Shown: positions 1-9,445, counted from the stretch's first letter. The stretch: DNA of 64,000 nt from Methylocapsa sp. D3K7 (GCF_029855125.1 NZ_CP123229.1:4074501-4138500), one strand, 5' to 3'. The notes: generated by a model from the letters alone, not told the origin. Made by a program: numbers and translations.

Positions 1-185
1 GTACTTTATTTTCTTGAACAACGCCCCTGATCTTCTTGATATCCGCTGCCTATCTATTTGCTACGCCCTGCGAAACATGGCTCGCGACTTTGTTCGTGCC
101 AATCAAGGTCCGTGCGTGCTAAGGACGGACGATTGGGTTTTTGACGAACGCGATCGCAAGGGCGAAGCTTGCTGGGAGGCATGTC

Positions 186-1019
186 ATGGTTTCCGCGACA
201 GGGACGGCAAAGGTCCTGACGCTTGCCCGCACCGACCCGGTGTTCGCGCGGCTGCGTGGGGAAGCGGAGGAGGCCGTCCGCAAGGAGCCCGACATCGCCG
301 GCTTTATGTTTTCGGCGATCCTCAACCACGACTCCCTGGAAGCAGCGATTGTCCACCGGCTCACCGCGCGGCTTGGCCACAGCGTATTTCCAAGCGATCT
401 GATCGAACATGCTTATATCGAAGCGATCGCCGCCGATCCGTCGATCCCGGAAGCCTTTCGCGCCGATATCGCGGCGGTGGTTGATCGCGACCCCGCCTGC
501 ATGCGGCTAATCGAGCCTGTGCTTTATTTCAAGGGCTTCCATGCCATTGAAACGCATCGGTTGGCGCACGCCCTGTGGAACGCCGGACGCCAGGATTTTG
601 CGCTCTATCTGCAAAGCCGCTCATCCGAAGTGTTCCAGACCGACATTCATCCGGCGGCCCGGATCGGCAAGGGCATTTTCCTTGATCACGCGACGGGGCT
701 TGTCGTCGGCGCCACCGCGACCATCGGCGACAATGTGTCGATGCTGCAAGACGTGACCTTGGGCGGCACCGGCAAGGAGCGCGGCGACCGTCACCCCAAA
801 ATCAAACACGGGGTGTTGATCGGCGCTGGCGCCAAAATCCTCGGCAACATTGAGATTGGTCGCTGTTCTCGGGTTGCCGCCGGTTCGGTCGTGCTGCACG
901 CGGTGCCCGACAACAAGACGGTGGCGGGCGTACCGGCGCGGATTGTGGGGGATGCCGGCTGCGCCGAACCCTCGCGCAGCATGGATCAAATCCTTGCTCT
1001 GGAGCCTGCCGGCGAATAG
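186..1019 (+). CDS. cysE: Serine O-acetyltransferase
   Basis: Cytoplasmic enzyme that transfers acetyl from acetyl-CoA to L-serine, giving O-acetylserine for cysteine synthesis. The protein (277 aa) has the alpha-helical N-terminal domain of SATase followed by a left-handed beta-helix of hexapeptide repeats (about residues 150-240), with the family's DHATGLVVG segment and a GGTGKERGDRHP loop as in CysE acetyl-CoA/serine sites. A TTG at 141 would extend it, but the ATG at 186 has a GGGAGG ribosome site at 174-179 with ideal spacing, so I prefer 186. No O-acetylserine sulfhydrylase gene is adjacent. Function follows firmly from family membership. Confidence 0.95.
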   Translation: MVSATGTAKVLTLARTDPVFARLRGEAEEAVRKEPDIAGFMFSAILNHDSLEAAIVHRLTARLGHSVFPSDLIEHAYIEAIAADPSIPEAFRADIAAVVDRDPACMRLIEPVLYFKGFHAIETHRLAHALWNAGRQDFALYLQSRSSEVFQTDIHPAARIGKGIFLDHATGLVVGATATIGDNVSMLQDVTLGGTGKERGDRHPKIKHGVLIGAGAKILGNIEIGRCSRVAAGSVVLHAVPDNKTVAGVPARIVGDAGCAEPSRSMDQILALEPAGE

Positions 1020-1139
1020 TTTCATCCGGAGCGGCGAGGTTGCCGCCGGGGGGCTTTTCTGGCAGAGGTCTGGTCCGGTGAAATGCATGGCGCACACTAC
1101 ACCGCCTGCGTGACAGCCTTGGTGCCTGCGGAGCGAAGC

Positions 1140-1535
1140 GTGGACAAAGCGGAATTGCAGAAACTGCAGGAATTCCTGCGCAAATCCCTGGGCAATCCGG
1201 GGCTGAAAGTCACGCCTGCCAAACGCAATCCCGACGATGCCGATGTGCGTCTTGGCGAGCGGCAAATCGGCACGATCTCCGTCGATGACGAAGACGGCGA
1301 CAGGTCATTTGCCTTCGAGATGAAAATTCCGGTCGAGAGGCCGGTGCTGCAAGAATATTTGCGGCGGCTGTTCGAGACCGAGACTTTGAAGATTGTGCCG
1401 CGCGCCAAAAAAAACGATTCGGTCGAATTGAACAATGGCGATGATTTTATCGGCGTAATTTCGGCGGACGATCCCAAGGCCAAGAGTTTTACCTTGCAGA
1501 TGGCAATCCTCGATTTCGACCTCGAGGAATTTTAA
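1140..1535 (+). CDS. Tandem DUF3126-type protein
   Basis: Protein of 131 aa with unknown function. It reads as two copies of the small DUF3126 fold: residues about 1-65 ([15 protein letters not shown]... through a [14 protein letters not shown] strand) and about 66-131 ([13 protein letters not shown]... through a [13 protein letters not shown] strand). Each copy has an amphipathic helix, a charged strand and the G-x-I-S-x-DD turn. DUF3126 proteins are usually a single copy of about 70 aa, so this is an internal duplication. The GTG at 1140 has GGAG 7 nt upstream and is preferred over the ATG at 1083. It ends 10 bp before the carbonic anhydrase gene, so the two are probably co-transcribed. Position next to cysE is usual for DUF3126 in alphaproteobacteria. 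Confidence 0.8.
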   Translation: MDKAELQKLQEFLRKSLGNPGLKVTPAKRNPDDADVRLGERQIGTISVDDEDGDRSFAFEMKIPVERPVLQEYLRRLFETETLKIVPRAKKNDSVELNNGDDFIGVISADDPKAKSFTLQMAILDFDLEEF

Positions 1536-1545
1536 GGGCTCGCCC

Positions 1546-2076
1546 ATGCCGCTTTATGCGCTGGATGGCGTCTTCCCCATTTTGCCGGAGGTGGGCAAAT
1601 TCTGGATCGCGCCGGATGCGCAAATCATCGGCAAGGTGCGGCTGGAGGCGGAGGTCTCGATCTGGTTCGGCGCCGTCCTGCGCGGCGACAATGAAGAGAT
1701 TTTCGTCGGCGCCAGATCCAATGTGCAGGATGGCTCGCTGCTGCATACCGACATGGGCTATCCCTTGACCATCGGCCCCGGTTGCACGATCGGCCATCAT
1801 GCGATCCTGCATGGTTGCACGATCGGCGAGAACAGCCTCATCGGCATGGGCGCGACGCTGTTGAACGGCGCCAAAATCGGCCGCAATTGCCTCGTCGGCG
1901 CCAATGCCTTGCTGACCGAGGGCAAGGAGTTTCCCGACGACAGTCTCATCATTGGCAGCCCCGCGCGAGTCATGCGCACCCTCGATGCCGCCTCGGCGCA
2001 GCGGCTGCGCGAGAGCGCCGAACATTATGCCGCCAATGGACGGCGCTATGCTAAGGGCCTCGTTGTGATCGGCTGA
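1546..2076 (+). CDS. Gamma-carbonic anhydrase family protein
   Basis: Left-handed beta-helix trimer protein of 176 aa in the YrdA/PaaY/gamma-carbonic anhydrase group. Hexapeptide repeats fill residues about 15-150. The three zinc-ligand histidines of the family are in place (LLHTD, then [10 protein letters not shown]). Catalytic Arg/Gln-type residues are in W-F-G-A-V-L-R-G-D and VQDGS. Members bind zinc or iron and some hydrate CO2; others have no proven activity, so the enzymatic role is inferred. It follows the DUF3126 gene by 10 bp. Confidence 0.9.
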   Translation: MPLYALDGVFPILPEVGKFWIAPDAQIIGKVRLEAEVSIWFGAVLRGDNEEIFVGARSNVQDGSLLHTDMGYPLTIGPGCTIGHHAILHGCTIGENSLIGMGATLLNGAKIGRNCLVGANALLTEGKEFPDDSLIIGSPARVMRTLDAASAQRLRESAEHYAANGRRYAKGLVVIG

Positions 2077-2118
2077 AGACTTAAATCCCACAAGCCTGCG
2101 CGCTTTGCTGGTGAAAGC

Positions 2119-2160
2119 AATCGTACCAAAGTGTTTCACGTGAAACGATTTGGTACGATC
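2119..2160. promoter_or_regulatory. parS: parS-type ParB binding site A within an extended palindrome
   Basis: The core at 2132-2147, TGTTTCACGTGAAACG, differs by one base from the bacterial parS consensus TGTTTCACGTGAAACA. ParB clamps load at such sites to segregate the chromosome. The core sits inside a larger palindrome: tcgtaccaaa (2121-2130) is the exact inverse of tttggtacga (2149-2158), and 2120/2159 also pair. The 13 bp to the left and part of the right flank recur at the second parS at 10405. The site is intergenic, 43 bp after the carbonic anhydrase gene. The rest of 2077-2502 shows no convincing gene. Confidence 0.9.
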
Positions 2161-2502
2161 GGCGCTTGAAATCCTGCAAGACTCAGGACAGCGGCCGCGC
2201 TTTTGAGCGGTAAGATGGATCAATTTTTTTGTACAATTCTGGGATTACGGCGGCGCGTTGGAGCACCGCGTCTGCTGCCCGCTACGCATCTGCGATGTAA
2301 GTTGCGCGCAAATTCAATGTCGGCCTCCAATGAACGGGGGACGCGCGCAAGCAAGAATTACTGTTTCCTCTTGAAGGGCAAGTGAGGTCTGACGCAGCGA
2401 GTGCTTCGGCTCGCCGAAAGGGCCAACCCGAGCCGATCGTCATTCGATCCGGCTTTCCATTGGGACTACCAATTCAATTCGTGAAAGAATTAGGAGGTTC
2501 TC

Positions 2503-2745
2503 GTGACACACGACCATGCAGGACTCGAAGGCAAAATTCTTGATCTTAATGACGCAATTCGCAAAGTTCACGATGCAAAACATGCCGAGCTTCTCATCGG
2601 ATTCATCCGCAGACCGGGATGGACCACTGTCGCTGAAAATGAACTGGTGCAAGCTCATCTAGAAAATCTGCATAGCCAGGTGAGCAATCTGCACAAGTCA
2701 CTTGATTCGCTCACGAAAGCAGCAGACAAAGTTGGAAAGAAATAG
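2503..2745 (+). CDS. Small helical hypothetical protein
   Basis: Unrecognised 80-aa protein. It starts at a GTG preceded by a perfect AGGAGG box (about 7 nt spacing), which is the main reason to believe it is real. The sequence is hydrophilic and predicted to be almost entirely helical, with a C-terminal heptad-like stretch (HLENLHSQVSNLHKSLDSLTKAADK) suggesting a short coiled coil. There is no signal peptide or membrane segment. A strong hairpin follows at 2781. It sits between parS site A and the DUF2971 gene in an accessory-looking stretch. Confidence 0.6.
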   Translation: MTHDHAGLEGKILDLNDAIRKVHDAKHAELLIGFIRRPGWTTVAENELVQAHLENLHSQVSNLHKSLDSLTKAADKVGKK

Positions 2746-2780
2746 TCCAAGCCACTTCGTTCGGCTGAACGCATCCGTCT

Positions 2781-2804
2781 GAGCCCTCCTGTTGAGGAGG
2801 GCTC
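2781..2804. terminator. Hairpin after the 80-aa gene
   Basis: Perfect 10-bp stem gagccctcct / aggagggctc with a 4-nt gttg loop, 36 bp after the stop codon of the gene ending at 2745. No T-run follows on either strand, so factor-independent termination is plausible but unproven. The remaining sequence up to 3023 has no supported gene. Confidence 0.55.
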
Positions 2805-3023
2805 GAAGATTCATCTTGGTGGGCGAGGTCACTGCGAGAGGTGCCGAGACGAATTTATCGGCAGCAATTGACACATATACGACGGGCAAGTGGAATGTTT
2901 TTGTGCCGGAATTTTGCACCAAAAAAGCAATATCAAAGGGGAATTTTTGTCACGAAAGTTTTGGATTATGCACCGTCGAAGGGGCAGTACCCACAAGTAG
3001 CAAACTCCTCGACACTATTCGCA

Positions 3024-3920
3024 TCAGACGCTATCGAACCCGAGGCTTCCATCTGGCATTCGCTTCATTCTAAAGATCGCGATGTTTGGGTTAACTGCCA
3101 AAGCCATGCTGACAATGCAATCGGCGTCCGCCTTTTCCATAGCAAGGCCAAGATATAGCTCAACTATCTCTTCGGGATGATACGGGTCTGTGTTCCACGG
3201 CTCTTCATCCTGCCGCAAGTGGATCGCCAAGCGATACTCGCCTTCGTGCTCCCATTTCAGAGTCTTGGTGTAAACGATCTTATCAAGCATCGCCCTTGTG
3301 CGAGCCTCCAAATCTCCAAACAGGCCGCCAGCGATGAACTCAAGCGGGTCATCGTAAAGTGTGGGGCGCTTCTCGCGATAGATGACGGGCTGGAACACAT
3401 TAAACTTGGATTGTTTGGCTACATTCGGTTCGATTCGTAGCGCGATTCCCTTGTGGTTCTCGGCATAGTCGACCCACATTTTTTCGGAGTCCTTGTGGGT
3501 GGTCACACAGAGCACTCGGGTGGCTTGCATCTGTTCATTGATCTCCTTGACGACCACTCCAGCTCGCACGCGCATGTAATTGACGTCAAAGACAGGCTCT
3601 GCTCCCTCGCTAGCCATCTCGGCTTTGACCATATCTGCGGCCTTGGGATTGGTACGGAATACATGCTGAATGAGCGCAAGCTGCTCCTTCATCGGCGAGC
3701 TGCATGTTGGCGGATCGTTGATGTGCTGAAGAATTATATCCGTGAAGCCGTGCTCAATCTTCGTCAGCGCCACCTCCATTTCTTCGGGAAACATGCTCTG
3801 GAACGTCAGGTCTTCTGTGTCGTTGAAATCTGATGGCTTTGCGTGTTTGAACGTTCTATTCTCGAGCGTTAGCAACGCGCCCTTAAAGTCAAGATATTTG
3901 TAAAGCGGAGGCAGAGGCAT
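3024..3920 (-). CDS. DUF2971 domain protein
   Basis: Protein of 298 aa matching the DUF2971 family: the N-terminal YKYLDF...ALLTLENRTFKHAKPSDFND pattern is its signature, with CVTTHKDSEKMWVDYAENHKGIALRIE in the middle and an EGEYRLAIH segment further on. The molecular function is unknown. Family members are scattered in bacterial accessory regions, often as single genes. No partner gene is adjacent on the same strand. The codon pattern looks less GC-biased than that of neighbouring housekeeping genes. Nothing in the sequence identifies a substrate. Confidence 0.85.
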   Translation of the reverse strand: MPLPPLYKYLDFKGALLTLENRTFKHAKPSDFNDTEDLTFQSMFPEEMEVALTKIEHGFTDIILQHINDPPTCSSPMKEQLALIQHVFRTNPKAADMVKAEMASEGAEPVFDVNYMRVRAGVVVKEINEQMQATRVLCVTTHKDSEKMWVDYAENHKGIALRIEPNVAKQSKFNVFQPVIYREKRPTLYDDPLEFIAGGLFGDLEARTRAMLDKIVYTKTLKWEHEGEYRLAIHLRQDEEPWNTDPYHPEEIVELYLGLAMEKADADCIVSMALAVNPNIAIFRMKRMPDGSLGFDSV

Positions 3921-4029
3921 GGATCATCTGTCGCTGTTGCCCAACAAAACGGGAGTTTGCATCCATCTGGTTAGAGATGGACAGCCAAGAAGCCGATGCC
4001 TAATGTCGAACTTCTGCTTCGGATGCGCA

Positions 4030-4086
4030 CCTGACGCTGTACCGTGCCCGCTCGATGCCACAAAGAACTCGCGCTCCAGCGTCAGG
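4030..4086. repeat. 10-bp inverted repeat with 37-bp spacer
   Basis: cctgacgctg at 4030-4039 is an exact inverse of cagcgtcagg at 4077-4086. It lies in the 194-bp gap between the DUF2971 gene and the end of the penicillin-binding protein gene, about 30 bp past the latter's stop codon. It could be a long-range transcript hairpin downstream of the minus-strand gene; the large loop makes a terminator doubtful. Confidence 0.35.
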
Positions 4087-4114
4087 CACCCCAGCCATCT
4101 GATCTAGCCCGAGC

Positions 4115-6214
4115 CTATCCCCCAAACAGCTGCTCGAAAATGTTCTTCGGTCCGCTTTGCGCCCGGCGCCTTTGTCCCGGTTGGCCATTGGGAATATCTG
4201 CTGGCGGCACCAGGCCGCCGCCATAGGCTGGCGAAGTTGCGCGGGCATCGTTGCGCTGAGGCATATCGTCTGGCGGATAGGGCGGGGGCGCGACGTCGCG
4301 TGTCGTGCTGGCGAATGGGCCGCCGGAGAAGAAGTTGGGCAGAGGCCAGCCATTTTCATCCGCCACGGCGGTGTTGCCCCGCCAAATGCCGCCGGGCAGC
4401 GGCTGCGGCACCACACCTTGATGCGCGGCGCGCATGAAGCGCGACCAGATCTCGACCGGGAGCGAGCCGCCCGTGGCTTTTTTCGTCGGCGAATTGTCGT
4501 CATTGCCGAGCCAGACGCCAGTGACCAGATGGCTCGTATAGCCAATGAACCAGGCGTCGCGAAAATCCTGGCTTGTGCCGGTTTTTCCGGCCGCTTGCCA
4601 ATCGGGCAAAGACGCCTTGCGCGCCGTGCCGGTGAGCAGGGTTTCCTGCATCATGGCGTTCATCATCGCCACATAAGTGGGATCGATGACCCGGCCATTG
4701 CTGGTGACCTTGCGCTGATAGAGAAGCCTTCCCGACGCGGTTTTCACTCTTGAGATGATCTGGGGCTGCACGCCGATGCCGCCATTGGCGAAGGCCGCAT
4801 AAGCGCCGACGATTTCGAGCGGCGTGACCTCGGAGGTGCCGAGCGCGATCGACGGATTGACGGAAAGCTCGGAGGTGATTCCAAGCCGGTGTGCGACCGC
4901 GGCGACGGCCTTGGGACCGGCTTCGAGGCCAAGCCGCACCGCCACGGTGTTGAGGGATTGCGACAGAGCTTTGGTCAGGGTGACCGGACCAAAATACTGG
5001 TGCGAATAATTTTCTGGCTCCCAGCCTTTGACATTGATGGGCGCGTCGGCCCGCACCGTGTCCGGGGTGAGGCCGGTTTCGAGCGCGGCCAGATAAACGA
5101 AAGGCTTGAACGCCGAGCCCGGCTGCCGCTTCGCTGAAACCGCGCGATTGAATTGACTCTCGGCATAGTCGCGGCCGCCGACTAGCGCCTTGATCGCTCC
5201 ATCGGGCGCGAGCGCAACAAGAGCGCCTTGACCGATGTTGAGGGCGACGCCTCTGCGGGCGAGCGCGTCTTCAAGTGAGGCCTGCGCGAGGGCCTGGAGG
5301 CCGCCGTCAAGCGTCGTCGAGACGGTGATGTCTTCGTCGATGGCGCCAATCGTATCGTCGAGCGTATCCATCACGTAATCGGCGGCATAATTGGCGGCAT
5401 TGGTGTTTTGATCGCGGACGGCTTGCGCAGGATGGGCAAGGGCGAGCGCCGCCATCGCATCGGTGATAAAGCCCTCCTGCCGCATCGCCTCGATGACTTG
5501 CGCCGCGCGCTCAGCGGCGCCTTCCGGATTGTGATTGGGCGCGAGCCGCGTCGGCGCCTTCATCAGCCCGGCGAGAATGGCGGCCTCTGGCAAGGTCGCG
5601 TTGCGGGCGGCATGGCCGAAATATTTTTGCGACGCCGCCTCAACGCCATAAGCGCCGGAGCCGAAATACACGCGGTTCAAATACAGTTCGAGAATTTGAT
5701 TTTTCGAATATTTGTGTTCGAGCCACAGGGCAAGGATCGCTTCCTGAATTTTCCGCGAAACGGTTCTTTCCTGGGTCAGAAAGAGATTTTTGGCGAGCTG
5801 CTGGGTGAGGGTCGAGCCGCCCTGCACCGAGCCACCCCCCGCGAGATTGTGAAAGACGGCGCGCAGAATACCGGTCGGATCAATGCCAAAATGCGAATAA
5901 AAATGGCGGTCCTCGATCGCGACAAAGGCCTTGGGCAAATAGGGGGGCAAATCGGCCAGGCGCACCGCCGCGCCGCCGGTGTCGCCGCGATTGGCGAGCA
6001 GAGTGCCAGACTCGTCGAGAATCGCGATGTTCGGCGGCCGTTTCGGCACGGCAAGAGCATCGATGGCCGGCAGTTTCGTGGCCTGATAGGCGACAACGCC
6101 AGCACCCGCGACGGCGGCCCAGACGGTGGCGATCAGGCTCCAATACAGCACGAACCCGGTCAGCGAGCGGCGTTTCCGGCTTCGGGGTCGCGTGGTTTCG
6201 GCGCGGCGGGGCAA
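4115..6214 (-). CDS. Class A penicillin-binding protein, PBP1A family
   Basis: Bifunctional peptidoglycan synthase of 699 aa: glycosyltransferase plus transpeptidase. A basic cytoplasmic tail precedes one membrane segment (about residues 20-43). The GT51 domain shows the catalytic Glu in AIEDRHFYSHFG (E101) and GGSTLTQQLAKNL. The transpeptidase domain shows the S-x-x-K nucleophile in QPGSAFKPF, the SLN motif (SQSLNT) and KTGTS. The C-terminus is a Pro/Gly-rich, probably disordered tail ending NIFEQLFGG. The length is in the normal range for compact alphaproteobacterial PBP1 enzymes. It is divergent from dnaN. Confidence 0.95.
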   Translation of the reverse strand: MPRRAETTRPRSRKRRSLTGFVLYWSLIATVWAAVAGAGVVAYQATKLPAIDALAVPKRPPNIAILDESGTLLANRGDTGGAAVRLADLPPYLPKAFVAIEDRHFYSHFGIDPTGILRAVFHNLAGGGSVQGGSTLTQQLAKNLFLTQERTVSRKIQEAILALWLEHKYSKNQILELYLNRVYFGSGAYGVEAASQKYFGHAARNATLPEAAILAGLMKAPTRLAPNHNPEGAAERAAQVIEAMRQEGFITDAMAALALAHPAQAVRDQNTNAANYAADYVMDTLDDTIGAIDEDITVSTTLDGGLQALAQASLEDALARRGVALNIGQGALVALAPDGAIKALVGGRDYAESQFNRAVSAKRQPGSAFKPFVYLAALETGLTPDTVRADAPINVKGWEPENYSHQYFGPVTLTKALSQSLNTVAVRLGLEAGPKAVAAVAHRLGITSELSVNPSIALGTSEVTPLEIVGAYAAFANGGIGVQPQIISRVKTASGRLLYQRKVTSNGRVIDPTYVAMMNAMMQETLLTGTARKASLPDWQAAGKTGTSQDFRDAWFIGYTSHLVTGVWLGNDDNSPTKKATGGSLPVEIWSRFMRAAHQGVVPQPLPGGIWRGNTAVADENGWPLPNFFSGGPFASTTRDVAPPPYPPDDMPQRNDARATSPAYGGGLVPPADIPNGQPGQRRRAQSGPKNIFEQLFGG

Positions 6215-6553
6215 ATGTCACCTTAAGGTTTGCAAAGTTTGGCCGAAATTTTTTGTGGACTGGCGGAAAACCACCCGGCTGACTGTGGCCGCGGGCTTTT
6301 CAAGATACGCGCACCCGTTTGCAACGAAACCGCACCGGTTTCCTGGGCATGATTGTCCACAATCGCAACTTTTTTATGTTAATTCCGGCGGATTAAGGGC
6401 AGGTAAAGGTTCGGCCGCCGCCGCCGCGGGCGCAATTCCGGGAATGATGTCGGTAAGGCTTGCGATTTGGCTGCGACCGCGCCAAAGTCCGCCCCCGGGT
6501 GCATCCAAGGCACGCACGGCAAGATCGAACAAAAAGCGCGATTGGACCACCCC
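6215..6553. other. Intergenic region between PBP1 gene and dnaN
   Basis: 339 bp of divergent leader. It must hold the promoters of both flanking genes. One DnaA-box-like 9-mer, TTGTCCACA at 6353-6361 (one mismatch to TTATCCACA), lies close to an AT-rich patch (aactttttatgttaattcc). A single box is not an origin. A longer dnaN frame starting at 6467 exists but adds a non-family N-terminus. Confidence 0.4.
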
Positions 6554-7690
6554 ATGAAGGTTACCCTCGAACGAGCGGCTCTGTTGAAGTCTCTTGGCCA
6601 TGTGCATCGCGTCGTCGAGCGCCGCAATACCATTCCGATATTGGCGAATGTCCTGTTGCGCGCCGAGGGCCAAGCGCTGCTGCTCAAGGCGACCGATCTC
6701 GATCTCGAGGTGACCGAGCGTTTGCCCGCCGATGTTGGCATTGCCGGTGCGACCACGCTTCCCGCGCATATCCTCTATGAGATTGTTCGCAAATTGCCGG
6801 ACGGCGCCCAGGTTTCGCTCGATTCAAGCGGGGAAGGCCAGTTGCAACTGCGCTCGGGGCGCTCGCGGTTCAATCTGCAATCCCTGCCGGACAGCGATTT
6901 TCCAGATCTTGCCACCGGCGAGCTGGGGCATGGTTTCAACCTCGCGGCGCAGGATCTCAAGCGGCTGATCGACAAAACCCAATTCGCGATTTCCAACGAA
7001 GAAACCCGCTATTATCTGAACGGCGTTTATCTGCATACGATCGAGGTTGAGGGCCATATGATGCTGCGCGCCGTCGCGACCGACGGGCACCGGCTGGCAC
7101 GGGTCGAAATTCCCGCGCCCAAAGGTGCTGCCGGCATGCCGGGCGTGATCTTGCCGCGCAAAGCCGTGACCGAGGTGCAAAAGCTCATCGAGGATCCCGG
7201 CGCCGAAGTGCGGGTCGACATCTCGGCGACCAAGGCGCGGTTTACCTTCGGCGATCCGGCGGCGGCTTCAGGGCAGGTCGTGCTGATTTCAAAATTGATC
7301 GACGGCACTTTTCCCGATTACGTGCGGGTCATTCCCGCTGGCAACGACAAGCGTCTGGTGGTCGACCGGGCGCCATTCGCGGCGGCGGTCGACCGGGTGT
7401 CGACGATTTCGTCGGAGCGCGGCCGCGCCGTTAAGCTCGCCCTCACTGATTCAAAGCTGACTCTGTCCGTGACCAACCCAGATTCCGGCTCGGCGACGGA
7501 AGAGCTCGATGTCGATTATGATTCGGCACCGATCGACATTGGCTTCAACGCCCGCTATCTCCTCGACATCACCGAGCAGCTCGAAAGCGACACGGTGTTG
7601 TTCAAGCTCGCTGATCCTGGGTCTCCGACGCTGGTGCAAGACCGCGATGGGGCGGCGGCGCTCTATGTGCTGATGCCGATGCGGGTGTGA
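6554..7690 (+). CDS. dnaN: DNA polymerase III subunit beta (sliding clamp)
   Basis: Ring-shaped processivity clamp of the replicative polymerase, 378 aa, the usual family length. The N-terminus MKVTLERAALLKSLGHVHRVVERRNTIP matches the family start, so the ATG at 6554 is chosen over an in-frame upstream start at 6467. Three topologically similar clamp domains span the chain, and the C-terminus ends in the typical YVLMPMRV. No dnaA or recF is adjacent, as is common in this order, where dnaN is often separate. No strong ribosome site precedes the ATG. Confidence 0.97.
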   Translation: MKVTLERAALLKSLGHVHRVVERRNTIPILANVLLRAEGQALLLKATDLDLEVTERLPADVGIAGATTLPAHILYEIVRKLPDGAQVSLDSSGEGQLQLRSGRSRFNLQSLPDSDFPDLATGELGHGFNLAAQDLKRLIDKTQFAISNEETRYYLNGVYLHTIEVEGHMMLRAVATDGHRLARVEIPAPKGAAGMPGVILPRKAVTEVQKLIEDPGAEVRVDISATKARFTFGDPAAASGQVVLISKLIDGTFPDYVRVIPAGNDKRLVVDRAPFAAAVDRVSTISSERGRAVKLALTDSKLTLSVTNPDSGSATEELDVDYDSAPIDIGFNARYLLDITEQLESDTVLFKLADPGSPTLVQDRDGAAALYVLMPMRV

Positions 7691-7795
7691 GCGGATCGCC
7701 AGTCCGCAAACCAAAAAGCCAATCGCTTTTGAACACTCTTTGATTGCCGGTGAATGCCGCTAAACGCGAGCAATATCTTTCGAGTGGAAAACCTC

Positions 7796-8362
7796 ATGCC
7801 CAGGATCAATGGTAATCAAATTACGCCCGGCACTGTCATCAGCCACGATGGCGGCCTTTGGGTTGCTGTGAAAACCAATGCGGTGAAGCCTGGCAAGGGC
7901 GGCGCCTTCAATCAGGTCGAACTGAAAAATCTCATCGACGCGCGCAAACTCAATGAGCGTTTTCGCGCCGACGAGACGGTTGAAGTGATTGAGCTCGAAC
8001 TGAAAGATTTCAGTTTTCTGTATGCGCAAGGTGACGCGCTCGTTTTCATGGATCTTGAATCCTTTGAACAGATCGAGCTCGACAGCGATTGGATTGGCGA
8101 GCGGGCGGCTTTTCTTCAGGAGGGCATGAAAGTCACTTTGCAGATGCATGAAAGCCGCCCGGTCAGCATCAGATTTCCGCCAAATGTCACCTTGACGATT
8201 GTCGAGGCCGATCCCGTGGTGCGCGGCCAGACCGCCGCCTCGTCCTACAAGCCAGCAAAACTCGAAAACGGCTTGCGCGTGCTTGTGCCGCCTTTCATCG
8301 ATGTCGGCGAGAGAATCGTCGTCGATACGAATGAGGCCACCTATCTGCGTCGGGCGGATTAA
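7796..8362 (+). CDS. efp: Translation elongation factor P
   Basis: Relieves ribosome stalling at polyproline stretches. Protein of 188 aa with the KOW-like N-terminal domain and two OB domains; the C-terminus [18 protein letters not shown] is typical. The modifiable lysine loop is VKPGKGGAF, consistent with the lysine-modified (EpmA-type) class; no epmA or epmB gene is in the window. The start at 7796 ([12 protein letters not shown]) matches the family; an upstream start at 7754 adds 14 non-conserved residues. It is followed 2 bp later by the inositol-phosphatase-family gene, so the two form an operon. Confidence 0.96.
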   Translation: MPRINGNQITPGTVISHDGGLWVAVKTNAVKPGKGGAFNQVELKNLIDARKLNERFRADETVEVIELELKDFSFLYAQGDALVFMDLESFEQIELDSDWIGERAAFLQEGMKVTLQMHESRPVSIRFPPNVTLTIVEADPVVRGQTAASSYKPAKLENGLRVLVPPFIDVGERIVVDTNEATYLRRAD

Positions 8363-8364
8363 AC

Positions 8365-9153
8365 ATGATCCGTTCCGCGCTCATGAAGGTCATGACCGAC
8401 GCGGCCTTTAAGGCCGGGCGGGGTTTGACGCGCGACTTTGGCGAGGTGGAAAATCTGCAGGTGTCCGTGAAGGGGCCTGGGGATTTCGTGTCCGCCGCCG
8501 ATCGCAAGGCAGAAAAAATCCTCTACGAGGAATTGGCGCGGGCGCGTCCGGGCTATGGTTTTGTGATGGAGGAAGGCGGCCGCGTCGAGGGCACCGACAA
8601 AAGCCACACCTGGTTCATCGATCCGCTCGATGGGACCACCAATTTTCTGCACGGGTTGCCGATTTTCGCGATCTCGATTGGGCTTGCGCGCGAAGGTCAG
8701 ATCATCGCGGGAGTCGTTTTCAATCCGGCCACCGGTGATATGTTTGTCGCCGAAAAAGGCCAAGGTGCTTTCCACAACAACCGGCGCCTGCGTGTCGCGG
8801 CGCGGCGCGATTTGAGTGATTGCCTGATCGGCTGCGGCATTCCGCATATCGGCAAGCCCAACGAGCATCCGCGCTTCATGACGGATTTGGCGGCGGTCAT
8901 GGCGAAGGCAGGCAACATTCGCCGCCTCGGCGCCGCCGCCCTCGATCTTTGCGGCGTAGCCTCGGGGACATATGATGGTTTTTGGGAGCGCAATTTGCAG
9001 GCCTGGGACCTTGCGGCGGGGATTATCATGATCAAGGAGGCCGGCGGCTTCGTGGCGGACGCCGAGGGCGGCGACGAGATTTTGGCCAAGGGGTCGATCT
9101 GCGCCGGCAATGAGGTGATCTTGCGGTCTCTGCTAACTTTGATCAAGGGCTGA
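8365..9153 (+). CDS. suhB: Inositol monophosphatase family protein (SuhB-like)
   Basis: Mg-dependent, Li-sensitive phosphatase fold, 262 aa. The metal-binding signature is WFIDPLDGTTNFLHG, with a second metal motif WDLAAGIIMIKEAGG near the C-terminus and the EEGG glutamate pair upstream. Substrates in this family include inositol-1-phosphate, fructose-1,6-bisphosphate and 3'-phosphoadenylates, and E. coli SuhB also acts in rRNA antitermination, so the exact role is uncertain. Only 2 bp separate it from efp. Confidence 0.9.
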   Translation: MIRSALMKVMTDAAFKAGRGLTRDFGEVENLQVSVKGPGDFVSAADRKAEKILYEELARARPGYGFVMEEGGRVEGTDKSHTWFIDPLDGTTNFLHGLPIFAISIGLAREGQIIAGVVFNPATGDMFVAEKGQGAFHNNRRLRVAARRDLSDCLIGCGIPHIGKPNEHPRFMTDLAAVMAKAGNIRRLGAAALDLCGVASGTYDGFWERNLQAWDLAAGIIMIKEAGGFVADAEGGDEILAKGSICAGNEVILRSLLTLIKG

Positions 9154-9313
9154 AGAGGGGGCCGCACTGGGGCCACCGGCGCGGCTTGCGCCAACGCGGC
9201 CGAGCCTATATACCCGCCTGGAAATGCCGCCGGTCTTGTGGATTCAGGGCACGTTTTGCGGAGGTTGCGCGGTTCCATCCGGGGAAATTCCATCGGACAG
9301 GGACTGGCGTTGG

Positions 9314-9388
<75 letters not shown>

Positions 9389-9445
9389 TTCCTCCCTGGC
9401 AAATTCGGTTTGCAGAAGACGTGCAGGCTCAACCGGCGCGAGAGT

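Noticed and set aside
14..484. 156-aa frame at the left edge
   Set aside because: Overlaps cysE in another frame, with no family pattern; cysE has clear motifs and a strong ribosome site.
2203..2385. 60-aa frame after parS site A
   Set aside because: No ribosome site, no recognisable domain, low complexity of arginine-type shadow coding.
3919..4107. 62-aa frame between DUF2971 and PBP1 genes
   Set aside because: No ribosome site or family; overlaps an inverted repeat.
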